Shown piece by piece: positions 52,510 to 61,314 of a stretch of 64,000 nucleotides of DNA (positions are counted from its first letter, which is position 1; every line of letters begins with the position of its first letter). Origin of the DNA: JANQNX01 sp040217095 (GTDB lineage Bacteria; Pseudomonadota; Gammaproteobacteria; Eutrophobiales; Eutrophobiaceae); assembly GCA_965229565.1 (NCBI GenBank), contig OZ245888.1, positions 372,001 to 436,000 on the forward strand. The letters are read 5' to 3'. Position numbers and translations under genes: made by a program. Under the pieces are notes generated by a model that saw nothing but the letters and a program-made list of their open reading frames with translations, was not told the DNA's origin and did no database searches.

Positions 52510-53532
52510 ATGAGCGCAGCAGAACTTGATGCAACCGCCAGGGCCATGGTGGCAAAAGGCAAAGGCATACTGGCCATCGACGAGAGTATGCCAACCATCA
52601 AAAAACGTTTTGATACGATCAATATTGAATCAACCGAAGAAAGCCGTCGTGCCTACCGCGACCTGTTGATCACTGCGCCGGGCGGTAGCGACTACATTAG
52701 CGGCATGATCCTGTTCGACGAAACCATTCGCCAGGCAAGTAGCGATGGTACCCCTTTTTCCAAGGCAATGATCGACCAGGGCATCATGCCCGGTATCAAG
52801 GTCGATACCGGCGCCAAGGACATGGCTGGTCATCCGGGTGAAAAAGTGACCGAGGGACTGGACGGCTTGCGTGAGCGCCTGGCCGAGTATAAGTCCCTGG
52901 GGGCGAAGTTTGCGAAATGGCGTGCTGTGATCACCATCGGCGACAACATTCCCAGCATGGCCTGTATCAAGGCCAATGCCCATGCCCTGGCCCGTTACGC
53001 GGCACTTTGCCAGGAAGCCGGTATTGTACCCATGGTGGAACCGGAAACATTAATGGACGCAGATAACAGCATCGAACGCTGTTACGAGGTCACCGAACTC
53101 ACGCTGAAAACACTGTTTGCCGAGCTGTATGACCAGGATGTGGCATTCGAACATACAATATTGAAAACCAATATGGTCATCTCCGGTAAGAAATGCCCTG
53201 TCCAGGCTGATGTCCAGACCGTTGCCGACATGACCGTACGTTGTCTGTTGAATACCGTGCCCGCCGCATTACCCGGCATTGTGTTCCTGTCGGGTGGACA
53301 AAGCGCCGAACTGGCTACTGCACACCTGAATGCAATGAACGCGACGTACCCTGATTTACCGTGGCCGCTGAGTTTTTCCTATGGCCGTGCCCTGCAGGAG
53401 CCCTGTCTCAGCGCGTGGGCCGGGAAACCGGAGAATGTCGAGGCCGCAACCCAGGCGTTACTTCACCGTGAAAAATGTAACAGCCTGGCTTGTATGGGTG
53501 AGTACTCCGACAAAATGGAAAGCGCCGCCTGA
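52510..53532 (+). CDS. fba: Class I fructose-bisphosphate aldolase
   Basis: Schiff-base aldolase joining or splitting fructose-1,6-bisphosphate, without metal. The 340 residues match the class I family: KGILAIDESMPTIKKRF, the substrate loop around KFAKWRAVI, VEPETLMD, and the Schiff-base lysine region HTILKTNMVISGKKC. FLSGGQSAELATAHLNAMN is the phosphate-binding segment. Class I enzymes in bacteria are often used in gluconeogenic or Calvin-cycle directions. GAGAGG lies before the ATG. It is last in the tkt-gap-pgk-pyk-fba run. Confidence 0.95.
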   Translation: MSAAELDATARAMVAKGKGILAIDESMPTIKKRFDTINIESTEESRRAYRDLLITAPGGSDYISGMILFDETIRQASSDGTPFSKAMIDQGIMPGIKVDTGAKDMAGHPGEKVTEGLDGLRERLAEYKSLGAKFAKWRAVITIGDNIPSMACIKANAHALARYAALCQEAGIVPMVEPETLMDADNSIERCYEVTELTLKTLFAELYDQDVAFEHTILKTNMVISGKKCPVQADVQTVADMTVRCLLNTVPAALPGIVFLSGGQSAELATAHLNAMNATYPDLPWPLSFSYGRALQEPCLSAWAGKPENVEAATQALLHREKCNSLACMGEYSDKMESAA

Positions 53533-53567
53533 TTAAAGCGCATCTTCTGTCCCAATACTTTGTTGCT

Positions 53568-53623
53568 CGGCTTTTTGAGATGCTCATTTATGAATTTATA
53601 AACTCCGCGTCTCAAAAAGCTCG
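53568..53623. repeat. Imperfect inverted repeat after fba
   Basis: CGGCTTTTTGAGATGC (53568-53583) and the near reverse complement at 53607-53623 share an 11-bp perfect core (GCTTTTTGAGA) with a 23-nt spacer. No T-run follows on the plus strand, so it is not a standard terminator. It may be an mRNA-stabilising hairpin or an intergenic palindromic element. No other copy was seen in the window. Confidence 0.5.
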
Positions 53624-53660
53624 CGCCGCGTCTTGAACCAGAATCTATCACTTTAAGTAC

Positions 53661-53930
53661 ATGACTACTGAAGCTACTGAACTAAGCGAAGAGGCAAGGG
53701 TTGCCTACCAGGCATTCCAGGATATGAGTAAAAGCAAGGATCGTTACTTTGGATTTTTGCAGGAGCTCGACGTTAAATACAAGAATGGCGGTGCGCCCGG
53801 TATCGCCGAGAACCTGCAACTGGAAAAATTACTTAAAGAGCATGATAAAAACGTGCTGGCTTTCAATACGGCCATGGCTGCAGTCGAGGATCATGATGCT
53901 CGACTGCAACTCATCAAGATGATGTCGTAG
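53661..53930 (+). CDS. Small helical protein of unknown function
   Basis: An 89-residue, highly charged, probably all-helical protein (EEARVAYQAFQDMSKSKDRYFGFLQEL...LQLEKLLKEHDKNVLAFNTAMAAVED). There is no signal peptide, membrane helix or recognised motif. No clear ribosome site was seen. It lies 128 bp after fba beyond an inverted repeat and converges on the DUF4399 gene. I do not recognise a family. Composition and codon use look like a real gene. Confidence 0.6.
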   Translation: MTTEATELSEEARVAYQAFQDMSKSKDRYFGFLQELDVKYKNGGAPGIAENLQLEKLLKEHDKNVLAFNTAMAAVEDHDARLQLIKMMS

Positions 53931-53938
53931 CCGCAGTT

Positions 53939-54361
53939 CTACTTAACCGTGATACTTATCTTGTCCGATATTACGGGAGGGTAATGGGGAATGTGCAAAT
54001 GGTTGCCTAGTACCAGCTGCAGGGTATAGGTACCTGGTTCCAGTGTCAGCTCTGTTTCTGTTTGCCCGCCGCCAAAATGCCGATACTGATCACTGGCAGG
54101 CAAGGGTTTCGTCGTATCAAACTCGTCAACGTTGATTAGTAAATGATGGTGGCCGGTATTTTCCCTGGCGACACCGGCAGGCGCGACACCCATACCACTT
54201 AAGCCAAACTTGACCGTAAATGGACCGGTCACGGTTGCGCCGTCAGCCGGCTCGATAAAATACACTTTGGCACTTTCGGGTGCCGGCGTCATGTGATCGT
54301 CGGCATAGAGCGGTGTTATCGCCATCAGGCCTAGAAAAAGAGCTAGGAAGTTAATACGCAT
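53939..54361 (-). CDS. Exported DUF4399 protein
   Basis: About 140 residues from the ATG at 54361, chosen because GAGG lies 5 nt upstream and it opens directly into a signal peptide (MRINFLALFLGLMAITPLYA). The mature part has the DUF4399 pattern FIEPADGATVTGPFTVKFGLSGMGVAPAG followed by GHHHLLINVD, with a His cluster that could bind metal, and LEPGTYTLQLVLGNHLHIPH. Function is unknown, probably periplasmic. Confidence 0.85.
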   Translation of the reverse strand: MRINFLALFLGLMAITPLYADDHMTPAPESAKVYFIEPADGATVTGPFTVKFGLSGMGVAPAGVARENTGHHHLLINVDEFDTTKPLPASDQYRHFGGGQTETELTLEPGTYTLQLVLGNHLHIPHYPPVISDKISITVK

Positions 54362-54378
54362 GGTTACCTCGTATGTTT

Positions 54379-54576
54379 TCATTGTCCTGGTTCGTCAATC
54401 ATCCTGCTTTTATCGGCGGCGTCCTGCTGCAACATGCCCTCCACGGCTCGCGCCTTGTCCAGGCTATCGGTCTGGGATTTCCAGACATGTTCACCTGATA
54501 CGGTACCGCCATCTTCACCTTCTCCAGAACAGGCGGAGAGAGAGATGACCAGCAAGCATGCGAATAGTGTTTTCAT
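54379..54576 (-). CDS. Small lipoprotein of unknown function
   Basis: A 65-residue protein with a clear lipoprotein signal (MKTLFACLLVISLSAC, lipobox LSAC). The mature part is a short acidic peptide containing a helical stretch (DSLDKARAVEGMLQQDAADK). GGAGG precedes the ATG. It lies 17 bp upstream of DUF4399 and 18 bp after carbonic anhydrase in the same direction, so the three are probably cotranscribed. Confidence 0.75.
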   Translation of the reverse strand: MKTLFACLLVISLSACSGEGEDGGTVSGEHVWKSQTDSLDKARAVEGMLQQDAADKSRMIDEPGQ

Positions 54577-54594
54577 AACCGCCTCCAGTTTTGA

Positions 54595-55239
54595 CTATTT
54601 TGCAATCGACAGTTCACTCACCGGTTTAAAAGAGTCACCTTCCTTGCCAAGCAGGCTGCCGCTGCCAATATCGAAATGCCAGCCATGCACGAACAGGTTA
54701 CCAGCCTCTACACGCTCTTTTACCCATGGGAAAGTCATTATGTTCTGCAGTGATACTCCTATGGCTGCCCGTTCGCAATGCATACATTGTTCGTCGAATG
54801 GCTTATCACCATGATCCTTGAGCACCTGCTCCCTTGCACTGGCGGCATTACGCATCCAGGGATCGATAAACCCGTAATCACTGCTGCCGTGTTCACCCTC
54901 CATCAGGGCCTTGATGCCACCGCACTGGCTATGGCCCATGATAATCACGTGCCTGACCTGCAAGTGCATGATAGCGAATTCCATAGCGGCACTGGTGCCG
55001 TGTGATTTACCGTCATCCTCATTGATTGGCACCAGGTTAGCGACATTACGAACCACAAAAATATCACCCGGTTCTGTACTCATAATTTGTGCAGGATGTA
55101 CCCGCGAGTCACAGCAGGAAATAATCAGGAACTTGGGCGACTGTCCCTGGAACAGCTGGTTATAAAGATCCGGGTTTTCGACAAAGTATTGTTGATGAAA
55201 CTTCTCGTATCCACTGATAAGCTTTTTTATTTCTTGCAT
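54595..55239 (-). CDS. can: Beta-class carbonic anhydrase
   Basis: Zinc enzyme interconverting carbon dioxide and bicarbonate. The 214 residues show both zinc-site blocks: CCDSRVHP (Cys and the Asp-Arg dyad) and GHSQCGG (His and Cys). GDIFVVRNVAN is the third family block. It is cytoplasmic, with no leader. GAGG precedes the ATG. Bicarbonate supply would serve carboxylases, including purine synthesis (purC lies just upstream); a Calvin-cycle role is possible but not shown. Confidence 0.95.
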   Translation of the reverse strand: MQEIKKLISGYEKFHQQYFVENPDLYNQLFQGQSPKFLIISCCDSRVHPAQIMSTEPGDIFVVRNVANLVPINEDDGKSHGTSAAMEFAIMHLQVRHVIIMGHSQCGGIKALMEGEHGSSDYGFIDPWMRNAASAREQVLKDHGDKPFDEQCMHCERAAIGVSLQNIMTFPWVKERVEAGNLFVHGWHFDIGSGSLLGKEGDSFKPVSELSIAK

Positions 55240-55256
55240 GGTTAACCTCGGATAAA

Positions 55257-56150
55257 TTATTTCAATAAACGATCTCTTGCTTCATTATATTTGGCAGCAG
55301 TGTTCCTGATGACTTCTTCAGGCAGCCTTGGACCAGGGGCCTTTTTATTCCAGTCCAGGGTCTCCAGGTAATCTCGCACGTACTGCTTGTCAAAACTTGG
55401 CGGGCTGATGCCCACTCGATAGGAATCGGCTGGCCAGAAACGGGACGAATCCGGTGTCAGTACCTCGTCAATCAGAACCAGTTGATCATTCTTATCAAGG
55501 CCAAATTCCAGCTTGGTATCAGCGATTATAATACCGCGGGATCGGGCATATTCAACGGCATCCTGGTAAATGCCCAGCGTGATTTCCCGGATTTGTTCCG
55601 CCAGTTCTGTGCCTACAAGTTCCTCGGTCGACGAAAAGTCAATATTCTCGTCATGATCTCCCACTGCGGCCTTTGTAGCCGGGGTAAAGATTGGCTCCGG
55701 CAATTGCTCTGCCTGCTGCAGACCGGCCGGCAGATTAATCCCGCATATCGACCCTGTTGCCTGGTAATCCTTCCAGCCGGAGCCAATGAGGTAGCCCCTG
55801 GCCACGGCCTCTACCGGTAGCGGCCTCAGTTTTTTGACCACGATAGAGCGACCCTGCAATTGCGCCAGTTCGTTAGCATCATTAATGACCTCCTGCAGGC
55901 TGATATCGGTCAGGTGGTTGGGGATGCGTTGGCTGAAACGATGAAACCAGAAATTGGAGACTTCTGTAAGGACAATACCCTTTCCAGGCACTGGATCAGG
56001 CAGGATGACATCAAATGCGGAAAGGCGGTCTGTCGTGACGATCAGCATGTGCTCATCGTCGATATCATAGATATCCCTGACCTTACCCTGGTTGATTTTT
56101 GTCAGGCTATGGATATCGGTCTGGTATACGGCGTCTGGAACTGCAGTCAT
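55257..56150 (-). CDS. purC: SAICAR synthetase, long (ADE1-like) form
   Basis: Joins aspartate to CAIR in purine synthesis. The 297 residues contain KINQGKVRDIYDIDD, MLIVTTDRLSAFDVILPDPVPGKG, VVKKLRPLPVEAVARGYLIGSGWKDYQ and IIADTKLEFG with IDEVLTPDSSRFW. It is about 60 residues longer than E. coli PurC and resembles the yeast ADE1 length class, which also occurs in many proteobacteria. The gap to can is 17 bp. Confidence 0.96.
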   Translation of the reverse strand: MTAVPDAVYQTDIHSLTKINQGKVRDIYDIDDEHMLIVTTDRLSAFDVILPDPVPGKGIVLTEVSNFWFHRFSQRIPNHLTDISLQEVINDANELAQLQGRSIVVKKLRPLPVEAVARGYLIGSGWKDYQATGSICGINLPAGLQQAEQLPEPIFTPATKAAVGDHDENIDFSSTEELVGTELAEQIREITLGIYQDAVEYARSRGIIIADTKLEFGLDKNDQLVLIDEVLTPDSSRFWPADSYRVGISPPSFDKQYVRDYLETLDWNKKAPGPRLPEEVIRNTAAKYNEARDRLLK

Positions 56151-56266
56151 GCGAATATTAATTATTTATTAAATACATATTCTCCCATACTCATCTGGCC
56201 GGGGCTATTGTCTGTTTTTCCAGCCTGTTATAAAGTCGCAAACTCAGTCAGACAGGGAATTAACAG

Positions 56267-57067
56267 ATGACTAAAAAACAGGACAAGCTTCGCCTGTTCG
56301 GGTTTAACAACCTAACCAAGACATTGAGTTTCAACATCTACGATGTCTGTTATGCCCGTACCAAGACAGGCATACAGGAGTACGTGGATTATATCGACGA
56401 GGAATACAACTCCGACAGGCTGACACAAATCCTGGAAGACGTGGCCAGCATCATTGGCGCAAATATACTGAATGTGGCCAAGCAGGATTACGACCCGCTG
56501 GGCGCCAGCGTGACCCTGCTTATCTCCGAGGAAGTGCCGGCCCTTGAGGGTGTAACCAACAGCGAATCACCCGGACCCACCCCGGAAACCCTGGTCGCGC
56601 ATCTCGACAAGAGTCACCTTACCGTGCACACCTATCCCGAGACGCACCCGACCGGTGGAATTTGTACCTTTCGGGCTGATATAGATGTCAGTACCTGTGG
56701 CATGATTTCACCGCTAAAGGCACTGAACTTTCTTATCCAGAGCTTCGAGTCCGACATTGTGATCCTCGATTACCGTGTGCGTGGCTTTACCCGTGATACC
56801 AGTGGCACCAAGCATTACATCGATCACGAGATAAACTCTATCCAGAACTTTATAGATGAAGATACGCTGGAACTGTACAAGATGATCGACGTTAATATTT
56901 ACCAGGAAAACCTGTTCCACACCAAGATGATGTTGAAGGATTTCGAACTGAATGATTACCTGTTCAGGGAAGACAAGGGAACCCTGCCGCCTAAAGAACA
57001 AGCCGATATTGAGGAAATGATACAGCTGGAAATGGAGGAAATCTTTAACCAGCAGAACAGTAGCTAA
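56267..57067 (+). CDS. speD: S-adenosylmethionine decarboxylase proenzyme (E. coli type)
   Basis: Supplies decarboxylated SAM for spermidine synthesis. The 266 residues match the E. coli-type class: start LRLFGFNNLTKTLSFNIYDVCYA, and the self-cleavage site LDKSHLTVHTYPETHPTGG, where Ser becomes the pyruvoyl cofactor. C-terminal dimer residues follow (LFHTKMMLKDFELNDYLF). speE is not adjacent. Its stop overlaps the convergent glnS stop by 4 bp. Confidence 0.97.
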   Translation: MTKKQDKLRLFGFNNLTKTLSFNIYDVCYARTKTGIQEYVDYIDEEYNSDRLTQILEDVASIIGANILNVAKQDYDPLGASVTLLISEEVPALEGVTNSESPGPTPETLVAHLDKSHLTVHTYPETHPTGGICTFRADIDVSTCGMISPLKALNFLIQSFESDIVILDYRVRGFTRDTSGTKHYIDHEINSIQNFIDEDTLELYKMIDVNIYQENLFHTKMMLKDFELNDYLFREDKGTLPPKEQADIEEMIQLEMEEIFNQQNSS

Positions 57068-58755
57068 CGATTCTTCTCTTTAGCCCAGGAGTCGCGCAGT
57101 GTCACGGTCCTGTTAAAAACCGGTTTGCCATCCACGCTGTCCCTGTTGTCCACGCAGAAATAACCAAGTCGTTCGAACTGAAAACGTTCTTCTTTTTCTG
57201 CCTGTAACAGGGAAGGTTCCAGCCTGGCATCGGTAATGACCTGCTTTGAATCCGGGTTCAGACAGTCTTTCCAGTCGCCCTCGCGCTTGCCACTATCGGG
57301 CGCCGGTTCGTTAAACAACCGGTCAAACAGGCGCACCTCGGCTTCCAGTGCGTGCTCGGCCGAGACCCAGTGAATCGTACCCTTTACCTTGCGGCCATCG
57401 GGAGCATTGCCGCCTTTCGTTTCCGGGTCGTAGGTACAACGTAATTCAATCACTTCACCGGCATCGTTTTTGATCATGTCTGTACAGGTAATGAAGTAGG
57501 CATAACGCAGCCGCACCTCGCGGCCCGGCCCGAGGCGAAAGAATTTTTTTGGTGGATCTTCCATGAAGTCATCCTGTTCAATGTAGATGACCCGGGAGAA
57601 AGGCAACTCACGTTCACCCATAGACGGATCGTTGGGATGGTACGGTGCTGCAAGCTGCTCGGTTTGTCCCTCGGGGTAGTTTTCAATCACAACCTTTAAC
57701 GGGTTCAATACACCCAGCACACGCCGCGTGGTTTTATCCAGGTCTTCGCGCACGCTGTTCTCCAGAACACCCATATCGATCACGGTGTCGTTCTTGGTCA
57801 GTCCGATCCGCTCGCAAAAATCCCGCAACGCAGCTGGTGAATATCCGCGTCTGCGCATGCCGATTATCGTTGGCATTCTCGGATCGTCCCAGCCAGACAC
57901 ATAGTTGCCTTTTACCAGTTCATTCAGTTTGCGTTTACTGGTAACGGTATAACTGAGGTTCAGACGGGCAAACTCAATCTGTTGCGGATGGCAACCAATA
58001 TCAAGCTGGTCCAGGTACCAGTCATATAAAGGGCGATGATCTTCAAACTCTAGTGTGCACAATGAGTGGGTAATCCCTTCAAGTGCATCAGAGATACAAT
58101 GTGCAAAATCGTACATCGGATAAATACACCACTTATCGCCCATGCGATAATGCGACATGTATCTGATGCGGTAAATGGCAGGGTCGCGCATGTTCATGTT
58201 CGGCGCGGCCATATCTATCTTGGCGCGCAGGATACATTCACCTTCTTTAAATTCTCCCGCCCGCATTTTTTCGAACAGCGCCAGGTTTTCTTCAACGCTG
58301 CGATAGCGATACGGACTGTCTTTACCCGGTTCTGTCAGAGTGCCTCGATATTCTCGTATCTTTTCTGCATCAAGGTGATCGACATAGGCCTTGCTGTCGC
58401 GAATGAGTTGTTGTGCACACTCGTAAAGTTTGTCGTAGTAATCAGAGGCAAAGAAAAGCCGGTCTTCCCAGTCAAAGCCAAGCCAGCGTATGTCTTTTTC
58501 TATAGCCTCGGCGTACTCGATGTCTTCTTTTTCAGGATTGGTATCATCAAAGCGAAGATTACACCTGGCACCGGCATATTCCTCGGCCAGGCCAAAATTC
58601 AGGCAGATCGATTTTGCATGGCCTATATGTAAATAACCGTTGGGCTCTGGCGGGAAACGCGTATGTACCCGGCCATTGTTTTTACCCTGCTTGAGGTCGT
58701 CATTGATGATATGACGAATAAAGTTACTCGGTTCAGGCTTTGAATTTTCAGACAT
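57064..58755 (-). CDS. glnS: Glutaminyl-tRNA synthetase
   Basis: Charges tRNA-Gln. The 563 residues carry the class I signatures: RFPPEPNGYLHIGHAKSICLNF (HIGH) and VTSKRKLNELV (KMSKS equivalent; VMSKRKL in E. coli). FDDTNPEKEDIEYAEAI is the conserved catalytic block. A C-terminal beta-barrel anticodon-binding domain is present. The length fits the family. Presence of GlnS, rather than only the amidotransferase route, is typical of gammaproteobacteria. Confidence 0.98.
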   Translation of the reverse strand: MSENSKPEPSNFIRHIINDDLKQGKNNGRVHTRFPPEPNGYLHIGHAKSICLNFGLAEEYAGARCNLRFDDTNPEKEDIEYAEAIEKDIRWLGFDWEDRLFFASDYYDKLYECAQQLIRDSKAYVDHLDAEKIREYRGTLTEPGKDSPYRYRSVEENLALFEKMRAGEFKEGECILRAKIDMAAPNMNMRDPAIYRIRYMSHYRMGDKWCIYPMYDFAHCISDALEGITHSLCTLEFEDHRPLYDWYLDQLDIGCHPQQIEFARLNLSYTVTSKRKLNELVKGNYVSGWDDPRMPTIIGMRRRGYSPAALRDFCERIGLTKNDTVIDMGVLENSVREDLDKTTRRVLGVLNPLKVVIENYPEGQTEQLAAPYHPNDPSMGERELPFSRVIYIEQDDFMEDPPKKFFRLGPGREVRLRYAYFITCTDMIKNDAGEVIELRCTYDPETKGGNAPDGRKVKGTIHWVSAEHALEAEVRLFDRLFNEPAPDSGKREGDWKDCLNPDSKQVITDARLEPSLLQAEKEERFQFERLGYFCVDNRDSVDGKPVFNRTVTLRDSWAKEKNR

Positions 58756-58870
58756 GTAACGGCATTCCTGGCAAACAAAACAATTCCGGTGAGGAACAAA
58801 GTAGCGAAGTGTAGCGGAGAACGGCCGCTGTTTCGAGCCTTACAAAATACAGACTATTCCGGTAATTACG

Positions 58871-60091
58871 CTATCCCAGCAGGGTCGGCAAGGACCACTG
58901 CAGCCCCATGGCGCGCTTCATGATTGCCTGTTTGACCATGGGCAAACCGTCAACGATATCCAGCCCGGCATTCCTGAGCCAGGCCAGTGACGGATTCCGG
59001 TTTTCAAATAACAGCTTGAACGCATCCATCAGGTAAAGCATGTTGCGGTTTTCCCCCTTGCGCCAGCGTTCATAGCGCCGCAAAACCGGATGGCGGCCAA
59101 AATCACGTCCGCGAGCATGGGCTTCAAGCACCACCTCGACCAGAGTTGCCATATCCAGCAAACCCAGGTTTGCACCGAGTCCGGCCAGCGGGTGAATGGT
59201 ATGCGCACTGTCCCCGATCAGTGCCAGGCGCGGCCTGGTGTAGTGTTCTGCCTGGGCACGGCTGAGCGGGAACACCACGCGTTCACCACTGGACGTGATG
59301 CTTCCCAACTCGTTCGCAAACGATTCCGCAAGTTCAAAGTGAAAGGCTGTATCATCATGTGCCAATAGACGTTGCACATGCTCCGGGCTACTGGACCAGA
59401 CTATCGCCGACTGGTACGCATTCGCCATGGGTAAAAACGCCAGCGGACCGCGGCGTAAAAAACGCTGGCGCGCGACCTGCTTGTGAGGGAGTTCTGTTGT
59501 CACCGTGCAGGCCAGTGCCGATTGTCCATAGTCATGTTTCAGGTAATTAATGTTTGCCAGCTTGCGTACGCCGGAATTACTACCATCGGCAGCAATCAGT
59601 AGTCTTGCCCTGAACTGGAGCCCGTCACCGGTGGTCACGGAGATGTTACGAGGTTCAGTCCTGATAGCCGAAGGTGTGACAGACCAAAGGCAACGTATGT
59701 TGTCCATTTCCAGCATCCTTTCCTGCAGGGCATCGGCAATTGCCCGGTACGGTATGATATAACCCAGTGTTGGCTCACAAACCTGGGCACTGTCGAAACG
59801 TATCTCACCCAGTCCCTGTTCATCCCAGACATGCATCTCTCGGTAGGGCCCAACTTCCTCGTCCGGCAATCGCCGCCATGCCCCGGCCCGTTCCAGGATC
59901 CGCCTGGAGGCAATGCTGATAGCAAAAATGCGCGGGTCATTATTCTTCAGGGAATTCAGCTGGCGCATGCCAGACTCCAGCACCACGACGCGCAGCCCGG
60001 CCTGTGCCAATAGACAGGCGCAGGCACTACCGATAATGCCGGCACCGACGATGACAACGTCAGCATCGAGTTTTGGATCGGCACCGTCCAT
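58871..60091 (-). CDS. ubiI: FAD-dependent ubiquinone hydroxylase UbiI-like
   Basis: 406 residues of the UbiH/COQ6 flavin monooxygenase family. The N-terminal FAD motif VVIVGAGIIGSACACLLAQAG is followed by the DG motif LLIAADGSNSGVRKL and the second FAD motif GDSAHTIHPLAGLGANLG. It hydroxylates a ring carbon of the ubiquinone precursor; UbiI acts at C5 in E. coli. Position after ubiH, and the start of the insert REMHVWDEQGLGEIRFDSA, support UbiI over UbiF. Its start overlaps the ubiH stop as TGATG. Confidence 0.9.
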   Translation of the reverse strand: MDGADPKLDADVVIVGAGIIGSACACLLAQAGLRVVVLESGMRQLNSLKNNDPRIFAISIASRRILERAGAWRRLPDEEVGPYREMHVWDEQGLGEIRFDSAQVCEPTLGYIIPYRAIADALQERMLEMDNIRCLWSVTPSAIRTEPRNISVTTGDGLQFRARLLIAADGSNSGVRKLANINYLKHDYGQSALACTVTTELPHKQVARQRFLRRGPLAFLPMANAYQSAIVWSSSPEHVQRLLAHDDTAFHFELAESFANELGSITSSGERVVFPLSRAQAEHYTRPRLALIGDSAHTIHPLAGLGANLGLLDMATLVEVVLEAHARGRDFGRHPVLRRYERWRKGENRNMLYLMDAFKLLFENRNPSLAWLRNAGLDIVDGLPMVKQAIMKRAMGLQWSLPTLLG

Positions 60092-61314
60092 CAGGCGTTA
60101 CCCCTGACCAACCTGGGCTGTTGCCCGCTCTTGCCCATGGCGGTTGTCACGATCTGCTGTTTTAAAGCCGGTACGATATCTACCAGCAGCATGAGACTGT
60201 TTCGTGCAGATACCAGCAAGGGCCAGTTATTGTAAAAGGTACTGGCAAGACCATTGGTAAAACGAATCACGCGTTTTTGATCCGCTTCCCGGCTTGCTGT
60301 GTACTGCTCAAGAATCCTGACATCATTCACAACCATACCTTGTTGCAGGCCATCATGCACCGCATCGACCAGACCAGCGACATCGCGTAGCCCGAGATTG
60401 AAACCCTGTGCCGCATTAGGGTGCAATGTGTGTACCGAGTTACCGAGCAATAACAATTGCGGCTGGTACTGTGTTTGAGCCTGTTGAAATAACAACGGGT
60501 AGGATCGCCGTTTGCCCAGTTGCTCTATCCTGCCGAGACGGCGACCCAGTTCCTGCTGCACCTGTTGGACAAATTCGGCTTCGGGCATGGTCATACACGT
60601 ATGAGCCTTGTTTCGGTCGACGACATAAACCAGTACCGATCGATTTTCGCCAATGGGTAACAGGGCAATCGGACCATGCGGTGTGAAACGCTCATACGCC
60701 GTCGCCTGGTTGGATTTTTGCGTGGTAATATTGGCAACGATTGCAGTCTGTTCGAAATCCTTTTGTTGAACGTTAATTCCTGCCAGTCGCCGCACCAGTG
60801 AATGACTGCCGTCCGCACCCACTAACAAGCCTGCCCGTACGTGTCGCAGTTCACCCTGCTGTTGCCAGGTTACCTGCATGATTTTGCCGTCGCGTTCAAA
60901 TTGTTTCAGCTCAGCGGGACAAACCAGTTCAATATTATCGTGCAGTTGCAGGTCAGCCAGCAGCGCCTGGCCCAATGCGCGTGCCAGCACAACATAACCG
61001 AGTTCCTCGCAGCCGACCTCGTTGGCACGCAAACGTGCAAACCCGAATCGTCCCTGTTCAGAGACGTGAATGTTTTTAATCGGGTAACACTCGGATTGTA
61101 GCTGTTGCCAGACGCCAAGCCGTTCAAAGATACGCCGCGAAGATGGTGCCAGGGTAATTCCCCTGTCATCAAAACTGCTCTCGTCTGTATTACGCGGACT
61201 GACAGACTCAATGATGGCAATACGCAGCCCGGTCGGCGCAAGGGCTATGGCCAGGCTGGCGCCGACCATGCCGGCACCGGCAATGACAATATCGTAATCC
61301 AGTGAACCTGCCAT
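60091..61314 (-). CDS. ubiH: 2-octaprenyl-6-methoxyphenol hydroxylase UbiH
   Basis: 407 residues of the same flavin monooxygenase family. Its FAD motifs are IVIAGAGMVGASLAIALA, LLVGADGSHSLVRRLAGI and GNSVHTLHPNAAQGFNLGLRD. The segment IKNIHVSEQGRFGFARL corresponds to the UbiH-type HVSDRGHAGF. It catalyses a ring hydroxylation in aerobic ubiquinone synthesis. It lies between pepP and ubiI, overlapping both by TGATG, as in E. coli. Confidence 0.93.
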   Translation of the reverse strand: MAGSLDYDIVIAGAGMVGASLAIALAPTGLRIAIIESVSPRNTDESSFDDRGITLAPSSRRIFERLGVWQQLQSECYPIKNIHVSEQGRFGFARLRANEVGCEELGYVVLARALGQALLADLQLHDNIELVCPAELKQFERDGKIMQVTWQQQGELRHVRAGLLVGADGSHSLVRRLAGINVQQKDFEQTAIVANITTQKSNQATAYERFTPHGPIALLPIGENRSVLVYVVDRNKAHTCMTMPEAEFVQQVQQELGRRLGRIEQLGKRRSYPLLFQQAQTQYQPQLLLLGNSVHTLHPNAAQGFNLGLRDVAGLVDAVHDGLQQGMVVNDVRILEQYTASREADQKRVIRFTNGLASTFYNNWPLLVSARNSLMLLVDIVPALKQQIVTTAMGKSGQQPRLVRGNA

